NCBI GenBank assembly: GCA_966128725.1
Contig: CBHYLN010000153.1
Span: 1-12,521, forward strand
Direction of reading: 5' to 3'
Length of the DNA: 12,521 nt
DNA from: JAFDZV01 sp966128725
Lineage (GTDB): Bacteria > Bacteroidota > Ignavibacteria > OLB7
Shown: in pieces, positions 1 to 7,830 of the stretch
Position numbering within the stretch: the first letter of the stretch is position 1
How the letters are laid out: every line of letters starts with the position of its first letter
Position numbers and translations under genes: made by a program
The notes under the pieces: model-generated
Database searches by the model: none
What the model saw: only the letters and a program-made list of their open reading frames with translations
Told to the model about the DNA's origin: nothing

Positions 1-315
1 ACTTCCATGATTGTATTGATTGCTGGCAGGATGCGGCACACACGGCCGTGCCGGCTGCCCGGTGGCGGTACCGCCGCGCGGCTGCCGGAAGGCGCCAATC
101 CGTCCAGGATTCGTTGGTTTGGCGACGATACCGGCGAAGCATTTTTCGCGAAGAGATATCCGGTTTATCTCACTATGTTTGACCGGCACAATATACACAG
201 TTCACCCCCAGCGATTTCGCGAGACTGTGGAAGGCGATCGTCTGTCGTTTTATGGACCTCCGCGCGCGGCATGGGCCGCGGCTCGTGGCGGCCATCTCCC
301 TCACGCACAGAGCGC
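1..315. other. Non-coding leader upstream of the large secreted protein gene
   Basis: No convincing gene is seen in this stretch. The frame of the downstream gene stays open back to an ATG at position 7, but the extra 103 residues are arginine- and proline-rich, resemble no domain, and would bury the obvious signal peptide that begins at 316. A promoter-like box lies at 174-181, inside that extension. I therefore read this stretch as upstream intergenic DNA plus a 5' untranslated leader of roughly 130 bases. Confidence 0.65.
174..181 (+). promoter_or_regulatory. Possible Bacteroidota-type -7 box (TATGTTTG)
   Basis: The octamer TATGTTTG fits the TAnnTTTG -7 element of Bacteroidota promoters exactly. 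A T-rich run at 142-146 lies upstream, but there is no clean TTG at the usual distance, so the -33 element is weak. Transcription starting just downstream would leave a leader of about 130 bases before the chosen start at 316. That fits 316, and not 7, being the real start. A single octamer match can occur by chance. Confidence 0.35.
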
Positions 316-3300
316 ATGATCCAGTTTGTACGTCGATACTTCGTCGCGCTTGTGATACCGTTGCTTGCGGCCCTGGCCACGAGCGATGCAGCCGCGCAGA
401 CCTGGGTGAAGCTGAACGCGCCACCCGGCAACCCCGATTTATCCTGCGTCCACTTCCTTTCGCGTACTCTTGGGTTTGTGGGCGGCGCGATTGGTACCAA
501 CGGACGCCTGTACCGCACGGCCGACGGCGGCAATACATGGGTAGCGGTCACGCTGCCGGGCACCCCCGCCACAATCAACGATATCTACTTCCCCAACCTG
601 ACGTTTGGCGCGCTGGTGGCCGACGGCAACTACATTGCCATCACCACCGACGGCGGCGCCACCTGGACACAGCGCTCCGTTCCCGTGGGCCAATGGGCAA
701 CCGGCGGTGATATCAACGCGGTGTATTTCAAGGACGCGGTTACCGGCTGGGTGGTTGGCAAGGCGGTTGGCGCGGGCAACGGCACCCGCATGGCGGTTAC
801 GCGCGATGGCGGGGTCACCTGGAACAACGTGGCGCTGCAGGCCACGCCGCTGAACAATCTGTACGATCTGGATTTCCTTGGCACGCAGCGTGGCATCGTG
901 GTGGGCACGGGCACGCCGCCGCGAAAAACGATCACCAGCAACGGCGGCACCACGTGGGCCCTGTACGACAGCGTGGGCACATCGGCGATCAGCCTCAGCA
1001 TGTACGGTATCGACGCTGTTGACGGCACGGCGATCGCCTACGCGGCCGGCGGGCAGGTTGTGCCGGGCAATCCGTTCTACGGCGAGGTACGCAAGAGCAC
1101 CGATTCCGGCGTCACGTGGCAGATAACCCCCGGCATGACCAACGGCATGCCGGGCGGCAATACGCTGGCGCTGAACGGGGTGCTGGCGGTGCATGGCTCG
1201 ATGGTGTTCGCCTCGACGCGCGCCAAGGTGTATAAAACGATCGACGGCGGCGCCACCTGGACTTCCGAGGTATTGCCATTGCTTGTTGGCGCCTCCAACC
1301 TGAAACGGTTCCATCGCACGACATCCGACGAGGTGTATCTGGTGGGCTCCAGCGCCAACGTGCTGCGCTATCAGTTGGCGCCCAACGCGTTGTTCGGCTC
1401 CAATCAGATCGCCTTCGCGAAGGCCTGCCCGGGCAAAACGGACAACGGACAGATCAGCATCAGCAACGACGGCGCGATCCCGCTGACGCTGGACAGCGTG
1501 AAGATTCGCCAGCCGGTGGTGGCCGGGGTTACGTTCGCGCTGCTCTCCAAACCCAACAGCGTGGCGCCGGGCATCCCGGGCACGGTAACGATCCGGGTTG
1601 ATATAAGCCCCACCGCCCCGCCCGGGATCTACACGGGCACGCTGTTCCTGTACACCAACGACGACAACCGTACCGGGCAGGACACGGTAAAGGCCATCCT
1701 GCTGACGATACCGGTAACAACCAAGACGCTGGCGTACGACCAGGCGGTAAACCGCGACGCCGGCGCGCTGCGGGTTAGCCCCAACTTCTCCACCCTGCTG
1801 CAGATGCCCCGCATCCTGAGCAACACGGGCGAGTGCGATGTCAACGTGACGGTACGGCTGGCGCGCGGAATCGATTTCCGACTGAACGCCCCAACGCTCA
1901 CGAAGCTTTCCTCCGGCCAGGATGCGTCCATCTCGCTGACGTTCGAGCCGCAAGGCCCGTGCGAGCGGTACGATACGGTGATCGTTGAGCACGACGGCCT
2001 GAATCCCGTCTCGCCGATACGCATTCCGGTTGTCGGGATCGGCACGGTGCAATCGTTCACAACCACACCGGCCGACACACTGAACTTCGCCGGCGTGCTG
2101 CTGGGGTTCGGCACGTCGCAAAGCCTTGCGCTGCAGAACAACAAGTTGCGCCGCGCCTGCCTGGATACCACCACGATTGTGGGGTTCAGGATCACCGGAC
2201 CCAATGCCTCGGAGTTCACAACAACGTTCACGCTGCCGGGCAGCGGGCGGCTTCCGCTTGGGCCGCTTGCCGAAGTATCGGTGCCGATCACGGCCACGCC
2301 GGGCGCGGCCGGGCAACGCGTTGCGTACGCGGTGGTTACCACCGATATCAATGTGAACAAGCCGGATACGATCGTGCTGGTGGTGAACGGGTTGCGGCCG
2401 GAGCTGACGGTGATCAACTCGGAGATCCGTTTCGGGCTTACCGAGATCGCCGGCCGCCGCGATTCGGTGCTGATCAACTTCCTGCAGAACCTGAGCAATG
2501 CCGACGCCCAGGTGATCGACGCGCAGATCACCGGCCTGCACGCATCGGACTTCGTGTACATGGGGCCGGCGACGTCGTTCGATATCGCAAGCAACACGAA
2601 GAAATCGTTGAACGTGAGTTTCCGGCCAACGGGCTCGGGGCTGCGGTTGGCCAATCTGGAGCTGATCACGACGATCGGGAGCGGCCCGATCACGATTCCG
2701 CTGATCGGCAGCGCGATCCAGGCTTCCGGCGGCACGCAGGCCGGCGTGGTGGTGTTCCAGTCCACCTCGGTGAACAGTTGCCGCGATACGGTGCTGCGCC
2801 AGTTCGTGTACAATTCCTCCACGGTGCCGCTGCGCATTACCGACGCGCGGATCGTGGATGACCCCGCCGGCACGCCCGGCGACGCAACGGCCTACACGAT
2901 TGTTGCCCCGGCGATCCCGCCCGATCTGGTGATCCGGCCCGGGGATTCGGCCTCGATCTCCCTGCGATTCTGCCCGCTGTCGCCCAAGCCCTATATCGCG
3001 CGGCTGAAGCTTGCCAACAATTCGGACATAAGCACGTTCGAGGCGCAGTTGATCGGCACGGGCAAGGCAAGCAAGGTGGTGGATATCGATACGGTGTTCT
3101 TTGCGCGCACGCGCGTGCTTACCGCGCGCGACAGTGTTGTGCGGCACTTCGTGCAGAATCTGGAGAACGGGCCGATCACGGTGGACTCGGTGACGATCAC
3201 CGGCGCCGACGCGCAATCGTTTACCTATATCGGCCCCTCGCTGCCTATCACGCTGGCCGCGCACAGCGATACGGCGCTTACGGTACGGTTCCGGCCGCTG

Positions 3301-5451
3301 CGGCGCGATCGCCACTTCGCGCTGATGAATATCTACACCACGCAGGGCAAAAGCCTGGTGGTGCTGGGCGGCCCGGCGATTTATCCGGTGCTGGATATCC
3401 ACCCCGATAAAAGCACCAGCCTGCGGGTGCGCCTGGGCGACAAACGCAAGCTGCGCATCAACGTGGTGAACGTTGGCGACGATACCGGCCGCGTGGAGTT
3501 CGCGACGCTTACCGGGTCGGGCGCGTTCACCAACGTGACCACCGATCCGGTGCCCGCAACGCTGAACATATTGGACACGCTCCGCATCTTCGTGGACTTC
3601 GCGCCCGAGCAGTTCTGCGACCACGAAGCAACGGTGCGGATTCGCGGCGAAGGGGTGCGCGCCATCTACTCGCTGGCCGATACAAACGTGGCGTTTGCCG
3701 GCATTGGCGTTGCGCCGATGGTGGCGTCGCGTTTGCCGGAAATCAACTTCGGCATCCGCCAGGGCAGCGGCCCGTACGACAGCGCCCTGGTGGATTTCCT
3801 GGGCAACCTGGATTTCAGCGCGAGCATCGCGAACGCCTGCCTGGACAGCGCGATCATCGACTCGATGGCCCTGGTTGGCCCCGGCGCGGGAAGCTTCGCG
3901 GTAACACCGCCAACGCTGCCGGCCGCGGTTGGCCCCGGCGATTACATGCCGCTGAACGTGCGGTTCCAGCCGGGCTCGCAGGGGCTGAAGCTCGCCGATC
4001 TGCTGGTCTATTTCGACGGCCATGCCGATTCGGTTCGCACCATTCATCTGGCCGGCGCCAACGCGCTGCTGCCGGTGGTGTATGGGCCGTTCCCGGGGAT
4101 GTTCCAGTTGGATTTCGGCAATGTGCGCGTGGGCCAGTTCCGCGATAGTTCGTTCACGGCAACCAACATCGGCACGCTGCCGATCACGATCGATCAGCTT
4201 TCCAGCACGCTCCCGTCCGAACTGGCCATCCTTTCGCCATCGGGCTCGTTCCAGATGCTGCCCAACCAGCCGGTAACGGTGTCGGCGCGCTTCGCGCCGG
4301 CGGCGCTGGGCCAACGCCTGGCGTATTCGGTGTTCACGAGCGGCAGCCTGTCGGACAGCTCGTTCCGCCTGGTGGGCAATGGCGTGCGTGATGCGCTGCG
4401 CACGGCCGCACCGCTGGTGGATTTCGGCACGCTGCCGGCGGGATCGCAGGCCGATACAACGGCCGTGCTGCTGAACACGCCGGGCGCGCTGGTGCCCGAG
4501 CTCTCGATGCTGGCGCCGGCGGCAATCGATACGGCCATGATCGTGGCTGGCGCCGCCAACTTCGATCTCCTCTTCTTCCCCAAACTGCTGGGCGCCGGCG
4601 CAACGGATTCGGTTGGCCTGCGCTTCCGTTCCTATGGCGCGCCGGGGCCGCGAACGGGCATGGCGCGCGTGTACTACAACCGCCGCACGGTTGGCGCGGC
4701 CACGGTGATCGATTCGCTGGACCTGCCGCTTGCCGGTCGCGTGGCCGGCGAGGTCCGGATCCTTGCGGCATCGCTTGGCCCCGGGATTTCCGGCAGTCCC
4801 GGCGATACGATTCGCGTGCCGATCATCCTTGCCGGCGACGTTGCCGGCGCAACGCTGGATTCGCTGCACTTCACGCTCGGGTTCCGCTCCACGATGCTGA
4901 AGCCGGTGGCGGTGGCCCCGGCACAGGCGGGCGTAACGGGCATGATGGCCACAACGGCGGCGGGCAAAACGGGCCACGCAACGGTGGGGCTGAAATCCTC
5001 CACGCAGTTCGCCGCCGGCACGCTGGCCAACGTGGTGTTCGTGGCGATGCTTGGCGACACGGTGGAAACCACGATCGGGTACGACACGATCGGCGCGCCC
5101 GGGCGGATCGATGTGCTGTTCACAACCGATTCGGTGCGCTTCGGCATCGCCGAGTTCTGCGACGCGCGCGGTCGGCTGATCCGGTTCGATTCCGCGCTGA
5201 CGTTTGCCTCGAAGCCGAACCCGACCTCGCGCGCCACACATTTCGCGTACACGCTGCCGGCGCTGGTGCACGCGCGCCTGGTGGTGTACGATGCCGCCGG
5301 CATGGAGGTGGCGCGCCTGGTGGATGCCGAGCAGACGCCCGGATATTATCTGATAGGGTTCGATGCCGCGCGGCTGGCCGCCGGCACGTATTACTGCATT
5401 CTGGATGCCGGCAGGTTCCGGCGGACTGTCACGTTGCGGATTCTGGACTGA
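316..5451 (+). CDS. Giant T9SS-secreted surface protein with Asp-box propeller, Ig-like (choice-of-anchor D) repeats and C-terminal sorting domain
   Basis: 1711 residues. The start at 316 gives a classic signal peptide: MIQFVRRY, a hydrophobic core (ALVIPLLAAL), then a DAAAQ cleavage region near residue 27. Six Asp-box (BNR) motifs of the form TxDGGxTW lie at residues 68-75, 110-117, 162-169, 207-214, 261-268 and 308-315, which suggests a Ycf48/sialidase-like beta-propeller. From about residue 364 to 1478 come roughly ten Ig-like modules of about 110 residues of the choice-of-anchor D/ASPM-SPD-2-Hydin type. Residues about 1480-1615 look like a cohesin-type domain (SGSPGDTIRVPIILAG). The last 80 residues (KPNPTS, LVVYDAAGMEVARLVD, LAAGTYYCIL) form a T9SS type A sorting domain, so the protein should cross the outer membrane by the Por system and be released or anchored at the surface. 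Its ligand is unknown; adhesion or structural roles are inference. It overlaps the next gene by one base. There is no clear Shine-Dalgarno. Confidence 0.9.
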   Translation: MIQFVRRYFVALVIPLLAALATSDAAAQTWVKLNAPPGNPDLSCVHFLSRTLGFVGGAIGTNGRLYRTADGGNTWVAVTLPGTPATINDIYFPNLTFGALVADGNYIAITTDGGATWTQRSVPVGQWATGGDINAVYFKDAVTGWVVGKAVGAGNGTRMAVTRDGGVTWNNVALQATPLNNLYDLDFLGTQRGIVVGTGTPPRKTITSNGGTTWALYDSVGTSAISLSMYGIDAVDGTAIAYAAGGQVVPGNPFYGEVRKSTDSGVTWQITPGMTNGMPGGNTLALNGVLAVHGSMVFASTRAKVYKTIDGGATWTSEVLPLLVGASNLKRFHRTTSDEVYLVGSSANVLRYQLAPNALFGSNQIAFAKACPGKTDNGQISISNDGAIPLTLDSVKIRQPVVAGVTFALLSKPNSVAPGIPGTVTIRVDISPTAPPGIYTGTLFLYTNDDNRTGQDTVKAILLTIPVTTKTLAYDQAVNRDAGALRVSPNFSTLLQMPRILSNTGECDVNVTVRLARGIDFRLNAPTLTKLSSGQDASISLTFEPQGPCERYDTVIVEHDGLNPVSPIRIPVVGIGTVQSFTTTPADTLNFAGVLLGFGTSQSLALQNNKLRRACLDTTTIVGFRITGPNASEFTTTFTLPGSGRLPLGPLAEVSVPITATPGAAGQRVAYAVVTTDINVNKPDTIVLVVNGLRPELTVINSEIRFGLTEIAGRRDSVLINFLQNLSNADAQVIDAQITGLHASDFVYMGPATSFDIASNTKKSLNVSFRPTGSGLRLANLELITTIGSGPITIPLIGSAIQASGGTQAGVVVFQSTSVNSCRDTVLRQFVYNSSTVPLRITDARIVDDPAGTPGDATAYTIVAPAIPPDLVIRPGDSASISLRFCPLSPKPYIARLKLANNSDISTFEAQLIGTGKASKVVDIDTVFFARTRVLTARDSVVRHFVQNLENGPITVDSVTITGADAQSFTYIGPSLPITLAAHSDTALTVRFRPLRRDRHFALMNIYTTQGKSLVVLGGPAIYPVLDIHPDKSTSLRVRLGDKRKLRINVVNVGDDTGRVEFATLTGSGAFTNVTTDPVPATLNILDTLRIFVDFAPEQFCDHEATVRIRGEGVRAIYSLADTNVAFAGIGVAPMVASRLPEINFGIRQGSGPYDSALVDFLGNLDFSASIANACLDSAIIDSMALVGPGAGSFAVTPPTLPAAVGPGDYMPLNVRFQPGSQGLKLADLLVYFDGHADSVRTIHLAGANALLPVVYGPFPGMFQLDFGNVRVGQFRDSSFTATNIGTLPITIDQLSSTLPSELAILSPSGSFQMLPNQPVTVSARFAPAALGQRLAYSVFTSGSLSDSSFRLVGNGVRDALRTAAPLVDFGTLPAGSQADTTAVLLNTPGALVPELSMLAPAAIDTAMIVAGAANFDLLFFPKLLGAGATDSVGLRFRSYGAPGPRTGMARVYYNRRTVGAATVIDSLDLPLAGRVAGEVRILAASLGPGISGSPGDTIRVPIILAGDVAGATLDSLHFTLGFRSTMLKPVAVAPAQAGVTGMMATTAAGKTGHATVGLKSSTQFAAGTLANVVFVAMLGDTVETTIGYDTIGAPGRIDVLFTTDSVRFGIAEFCDARGRLIRFDSALTFASKPNPTSRATHFAYTLPALVHARLVVYDAAGMEVARLVDAEQTPGYYLIGFDAARLAAGTYYCILDAGRFRRTVTLRILD

Positions 5452-7520
5452 TGCTGGATAGATGCCGTTTGTGTTTGGCCCGGGCGGTTGCGGCCGTGGT
5501 GTGCGGGACGCTGTGCGCCGTGTTGTGTGGCCCGATGGCCGGCCCCGTTGCGCATGCGCAGGATAGCACGCGCACGAAACCGCGGATGGAGTTCGGCATC
5601 GAGCCGGCGGTGCTGATGACGCTGCCGCTGGGCACGCTGGAATCGATCAACGGCAGCACGCCGTGCGCAATCGGGTTCGCCGGCGTAACCAGCGTGAACG
5701 CGGGGTTCGGGGCGCAGGCCAACTATGTGTTCGCGGCCGATACGGCGGCGACCGGCATCCGCCTGCGCGCGATTTGCGGTGCGCTTGGCTACGACGATCT
5801 CTCCTCCACGTTCGAATCCACCGACGAGACGTACGAAACATTCGACGATGTGGCCGGCCGATACACGGTTGCGCGCACGGGATACACGGCCGCGTACACG
5901 CTGGCGTATCTGCGCGCGGCGGTGCAGGCCGATTTCCTGCTGGCGCCGCGCCTGATTGCACGGATCGGCCCCACCTTCAGCCTGCCGCTTTCGGGCTCCA
6001 GCACGGAAACGATCGCGGTGCTGGCGCCATCGAACGCCACGTTTCTGGACCGCACGCAGGAGCGCACGATCGCCGAGGGCACGGGCACGCTGGCTGGGCT
6101 GGGGATGCGGCTGGGCATTGGCGCCTCGGTGGCGTATCGGCTGCCGCTGGGCCGCACGTTGTACTTCGAGCCGAACGTTGGCCTGGACTACGGCCTTACC
6201 AGCGTGCAACCGGCCTGGAGCCCGTTGCTGGTACGCGGCGGTATCTCGGTTGTGTATTCGCCGCTGCCCGCCGTGTTGCCACCGCCAGTGATCGCGGTAA
6301 CCCCGCCGCCGGCGGATACGGCAACGCAACCGCAGGCGCATCCGTTTGCCGCCGATGTGGCGATGGACGTCCTGGCCGACCGCCTGCCGATCGAGCTGCG
6401 CCGGCAGATCGTGGCGCGATATGTGCCGATGTTGCCCACGGTGTTCTTCGACAGGAACAGCCCGGCGCTTGCCGCCCGGTATCAGCAACTGAGCGCCGCC
6501 GACGCCCGACGCGCTCCGCTGGACGAGCAGCGCCTGCCCTCCGACGCCGAACGCGCGCATTACCAGACGCTGAACGTGTTCGCAAGCCGGATGCTGGCGA
6601 TACCGAAGGCCCGGGTAACGATCACCGGCACCACGAGCCGCGACGAGCAGGACCGCCCGGCGCTTGCCGCGGCGCGCGCGCAGGCGGTGGCGACGTATCT
6701 GCGGAATGTCTGGGGGATACAGCCGGAGCGGATCGCGGTGCGCTCGCGGGTGGATCCGGCGCTCCCCTCCAACTCCGAGATGGCCGAGGGGCTGCAGGAA
6801 AATCGGCGCGTGGAGCTGGAGTTCTCCGACGACGCGATCTATCACCCGCTGCAATTGCGGTCGGTGGAGCCAATGACCGAGCCATCGCGCATTCCGTTCG
6901 GCCTGCGCGCGCGGTCGGCCTCGCGCATCGATACGTGGCATGCGGATATCACGATTGGCGGCAACGGGGTTGCGCCCACGACGCGGACATTTGAGGGGAC
7001 GGCCCTGCCGCCGGATACGGTTGTGTGGGACTTGAACAACGAAACGCGCGAGGCGATGATGCTGGCGGGCACGGTACGGTATTCGCTGACCGTTGCCGAC
7101 AGCGCGGGCCGCACGGCGCGCACGCCGGCGCGATCGCTGCCGATGCGGGTGGACACAACGATATCGGTGGCCAGCTCGCCCAATCAGCCGGATAACAGCG
7201 CGGAGTTCCTGCTGGTGACGTTCGATTTCGACCGCGCGGACCTTACGCGACGCGGCCGGCTGGAGCTGAAGACAATCCTGGACAGGATCGGGCCCGCGTC
7301 AACGGTATCGATCACGGGCTACACCGATCCGGTTGGCGAAACCGAACACAACCGGCAGCTGGCCTTGGAGCGCGCCAAACGCGTGGCGGCACTGATGCCG
7401 GCGGGCAGCCGCGTGGAGTACCGCGGCGCATTGCCCACCGAAGCCCCCTACAGCAGCACATCGCCGGAAGGCCGATTCCTGAGCCGCACCGTACGCGTTA
7501 TCATCACCAACCCGAAGTAG
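5451..7520 (+). CDS. Outer-membrane protein with barrel-like N-terminus and two OmpA-like domains
   Basis: 689 residues. The signal peptide ends near AHA|Q (residues 36/37). Residues about 45-273 alternate short amphipathic strands (MEFGIEPAVLM, GGISVVYSPLP) like an outer-membrane beta-barrel of the PorT/OmpA kind. A proline-rich linker follows (274-296). The first OmpA-like domain (about 331-461, starting VFFDRNSP) keeps the NRRVELEF end motif but has TTSRDEQ in place of the usual TD. The second (about 586-687, starting VTFDFDRADLT) keeps GYTDPVGETEHN and LALERAKRV, including the Asp and Arg that bind diaminopimelate in OmpA-family domains, but its end motif is SRTVRV. Between them (about 465-580) is a probable Ig-like module (WDLNNE, VRYSLTVADSAGRT). 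The likely role is tethering the outer membrane to peptidoglycan. The ATG overlaps the upstream TGA (TGATG), so translational coupling with the T9SS substrate is likely. Its stop codon lies in a hairpin repeat half-copy. Confidence 0.88.
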   Translation: MLDRCRLCLARAVAAVVCGTLCAVLCGPMAGPVAHAQDSTRTKPRMEFGIEPAVLMTLPLGTLESINGSTPCAIGFAGVTSVNAGFGAQANYVFAADTAATGIRLRAICGALGYDDLSSTFESTDETYETFDDVAGRYTVARTGYTAAYTLAYLRAAVQADFLLAPRLIARIGPTFSLPLSGSSTETIAVLAPSNATFLDRTQERTIAEGTGTLAGLGMRLGIGASVAYRLPLGRTLYFEPNVGLDYGLTSVQPAWSPLLVRGGISVVYSPLPAVLPPPVIAVTPPPADTATQPQAHPFAADVAMDVLADRLPIELRRQIVARYVPMLPTVFFDRNSPALAARYQQLSAADARRAPLDEQRLPSDAERAHYQTLNVFASRMLAIPKARVTITGTTSRDEQDRPALAAARAQAVATYLRNVWGIQPERIAVRSRVDPALPSNSEMAEGLQENRRVELEFSDDAIYHPLQLRSVEPMTEPSRIPFGLRARSASRIDTWHADITIGGNGVAPTTRTFEGTALPPDTVVWDLNNETREAMMLAGTVRYSLTVADSAGRTARTPARSLPMRVDTTISVASSPNQPDNSAEFLLVTFDFDRADLTRRGRLELKTILDRIGPASTVSITGYTDPVGETEHNRQLALERAKRVAALMPAGSRVEYRGALPTEAPYSSTSPEGRFLSRTVRVIITNPK

Positions 7521-7530
7521 GCGCAGGCCC

Positions 7531-7558
7531 GTAGGCGCAGGTCTTCAGCCTGCGCTAC
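7531..7558 (+). repeat. Short palindromic hairpin repeat, copy A, after the OmpA-like gene
   Basis: The element begins GTAG, followed by a perfect 7-base stem GCGCAGG / CCTGCGC around the loop TCTTCAG, and ends CTAC-like. A truncated half-copy, GTAGGCGCAGG, sits just upstream at 7517-7527; its TAG is the stop codon of the OmpA-like gene. No T-run follows, so a simple Rho-independent terminator is not supported. A REP-like dispersed element or an RNA 3'-end stabiliser is possible. Related copies lie at 9065-9090 and 12242-12268. Confidence 0.75.
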
Positions 7559-7627
7559 TGCTACTGCTGCGCGACGCATCGCACCCGTTATGCGGGATGG
7601 CGCGGTGATCTTACCACCCTGTATATT

Positions 7628-7728
7628 CAGGTATACAAATGAGAAATTGAAAATTAGAAATGAGGAATTAGAAATGCGGGTGAAGGTGTCTCGAATTCTG
7701 CATTCTGCATTTCTCATTCCGCACACCC
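7628..7728. repeat. AT-rich direct repeat, copy 1
   Basis: It begins CAGGTATACAAATGAGAAAT, continues as a purine-rich arm (GAAATTGAAAATTAGAAAT), and then becomes a pyrimidine-rich arm ending GCATTTCTCATTCCGCACACC. The two arms are roughly complementary (GAGAAAT against ATTTCTC; GCGGGTG against CACACCCG), so the unit is an imperfect palindrome. It is far more AT-rich than the flanking genes. A second copy follows at 7736-7821. Confidence 0.8.
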
Positions 7729-7735
7729 GTCTATC

Positions 7736-7821
7736 CAGGTATACAAATGGGAAATTGAAAATTAGAAATTAGAAATTCTGGTGAGGGTGCCTTGCATTGT
7801 GCATTTCTCATTCCGCGCACC
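7736..7821. repeat. AT-rich direct repeat, copy 2
   Basis: It matches copy 1 end to end (CAGGTATACAAATGGGAAAT at the start, GCATTTCTCATTCCGCGCACC at the end). Two internal gaps, each of a few bases, make it shorter (about 86 against 101 bases). It ends 9 bases short of the stop codon of the minus-strand L,D-transpeptidase gene, so that gene's transcript would run into it first. Function is unknown; a non-autonomous repeat of the REP/MITE kind is one possibility. Confidence 0.8.
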
Positions 7822-7830
7822 ACGCAGCCA

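Larger units (their letters stand above)
7521..7830. other. Convergent intergenic gap holding two kinds of repeat
   Basis: This gap separates the 3' ends of the OmpA-like gene (+) and the L,D-transpeptidase gene (-). It starts with a GC-rich hairpin repeat (7517-7558), then a short unassigned stretch with CTACTG repetition (about 7555-7570), and then two AT-rich repeat copies (7628-7728 and 7736-7821) that nearly reach the transpeptidase stop codon. No U-tailed terminator was found. I see no gene; short open frames here read through the repeats. Confidence 0.75.

Noticed and set aside
7..315. N-terminal extension of the large secreted protein from the ATG at 7
   Set aside because: It would place 103 low-complexity residues before a perfect signal peptide and would start upstream of the promoter-like box at 174-181.
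439..5271. Very long open frame on the minus strand opposite the T9SS cargo gene
   Set aside because: Its protein is dominated by Arg, His, Gln and Ala with no domains. It is an artefact of GC-rich codon use in the real plus-strand gene, which has a signal peptide and clear motifs.
5391..6941. Long minus-strand open frame opposite the OmpA-like gene
   Set aside because: Arg/His/Gln-rich shadow without domain content; the plus-strand protein has a signal peptide and OmpA motifs.
7531..7558. Canonical Rho-independent terminator
   Set aside because: The stem is good but no T-run follows; the same holds for the copies at 9065 and 12242. Kept as a repeat instead.
7590..7772. Small plus-strand open frame of 60 codons
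   Set aside because: It reads through the AT-rich repeats and its peptide simply repeats itself (YTNEKLKIRN, YTNGKLKIRN). No ribosome-binding site was seen.
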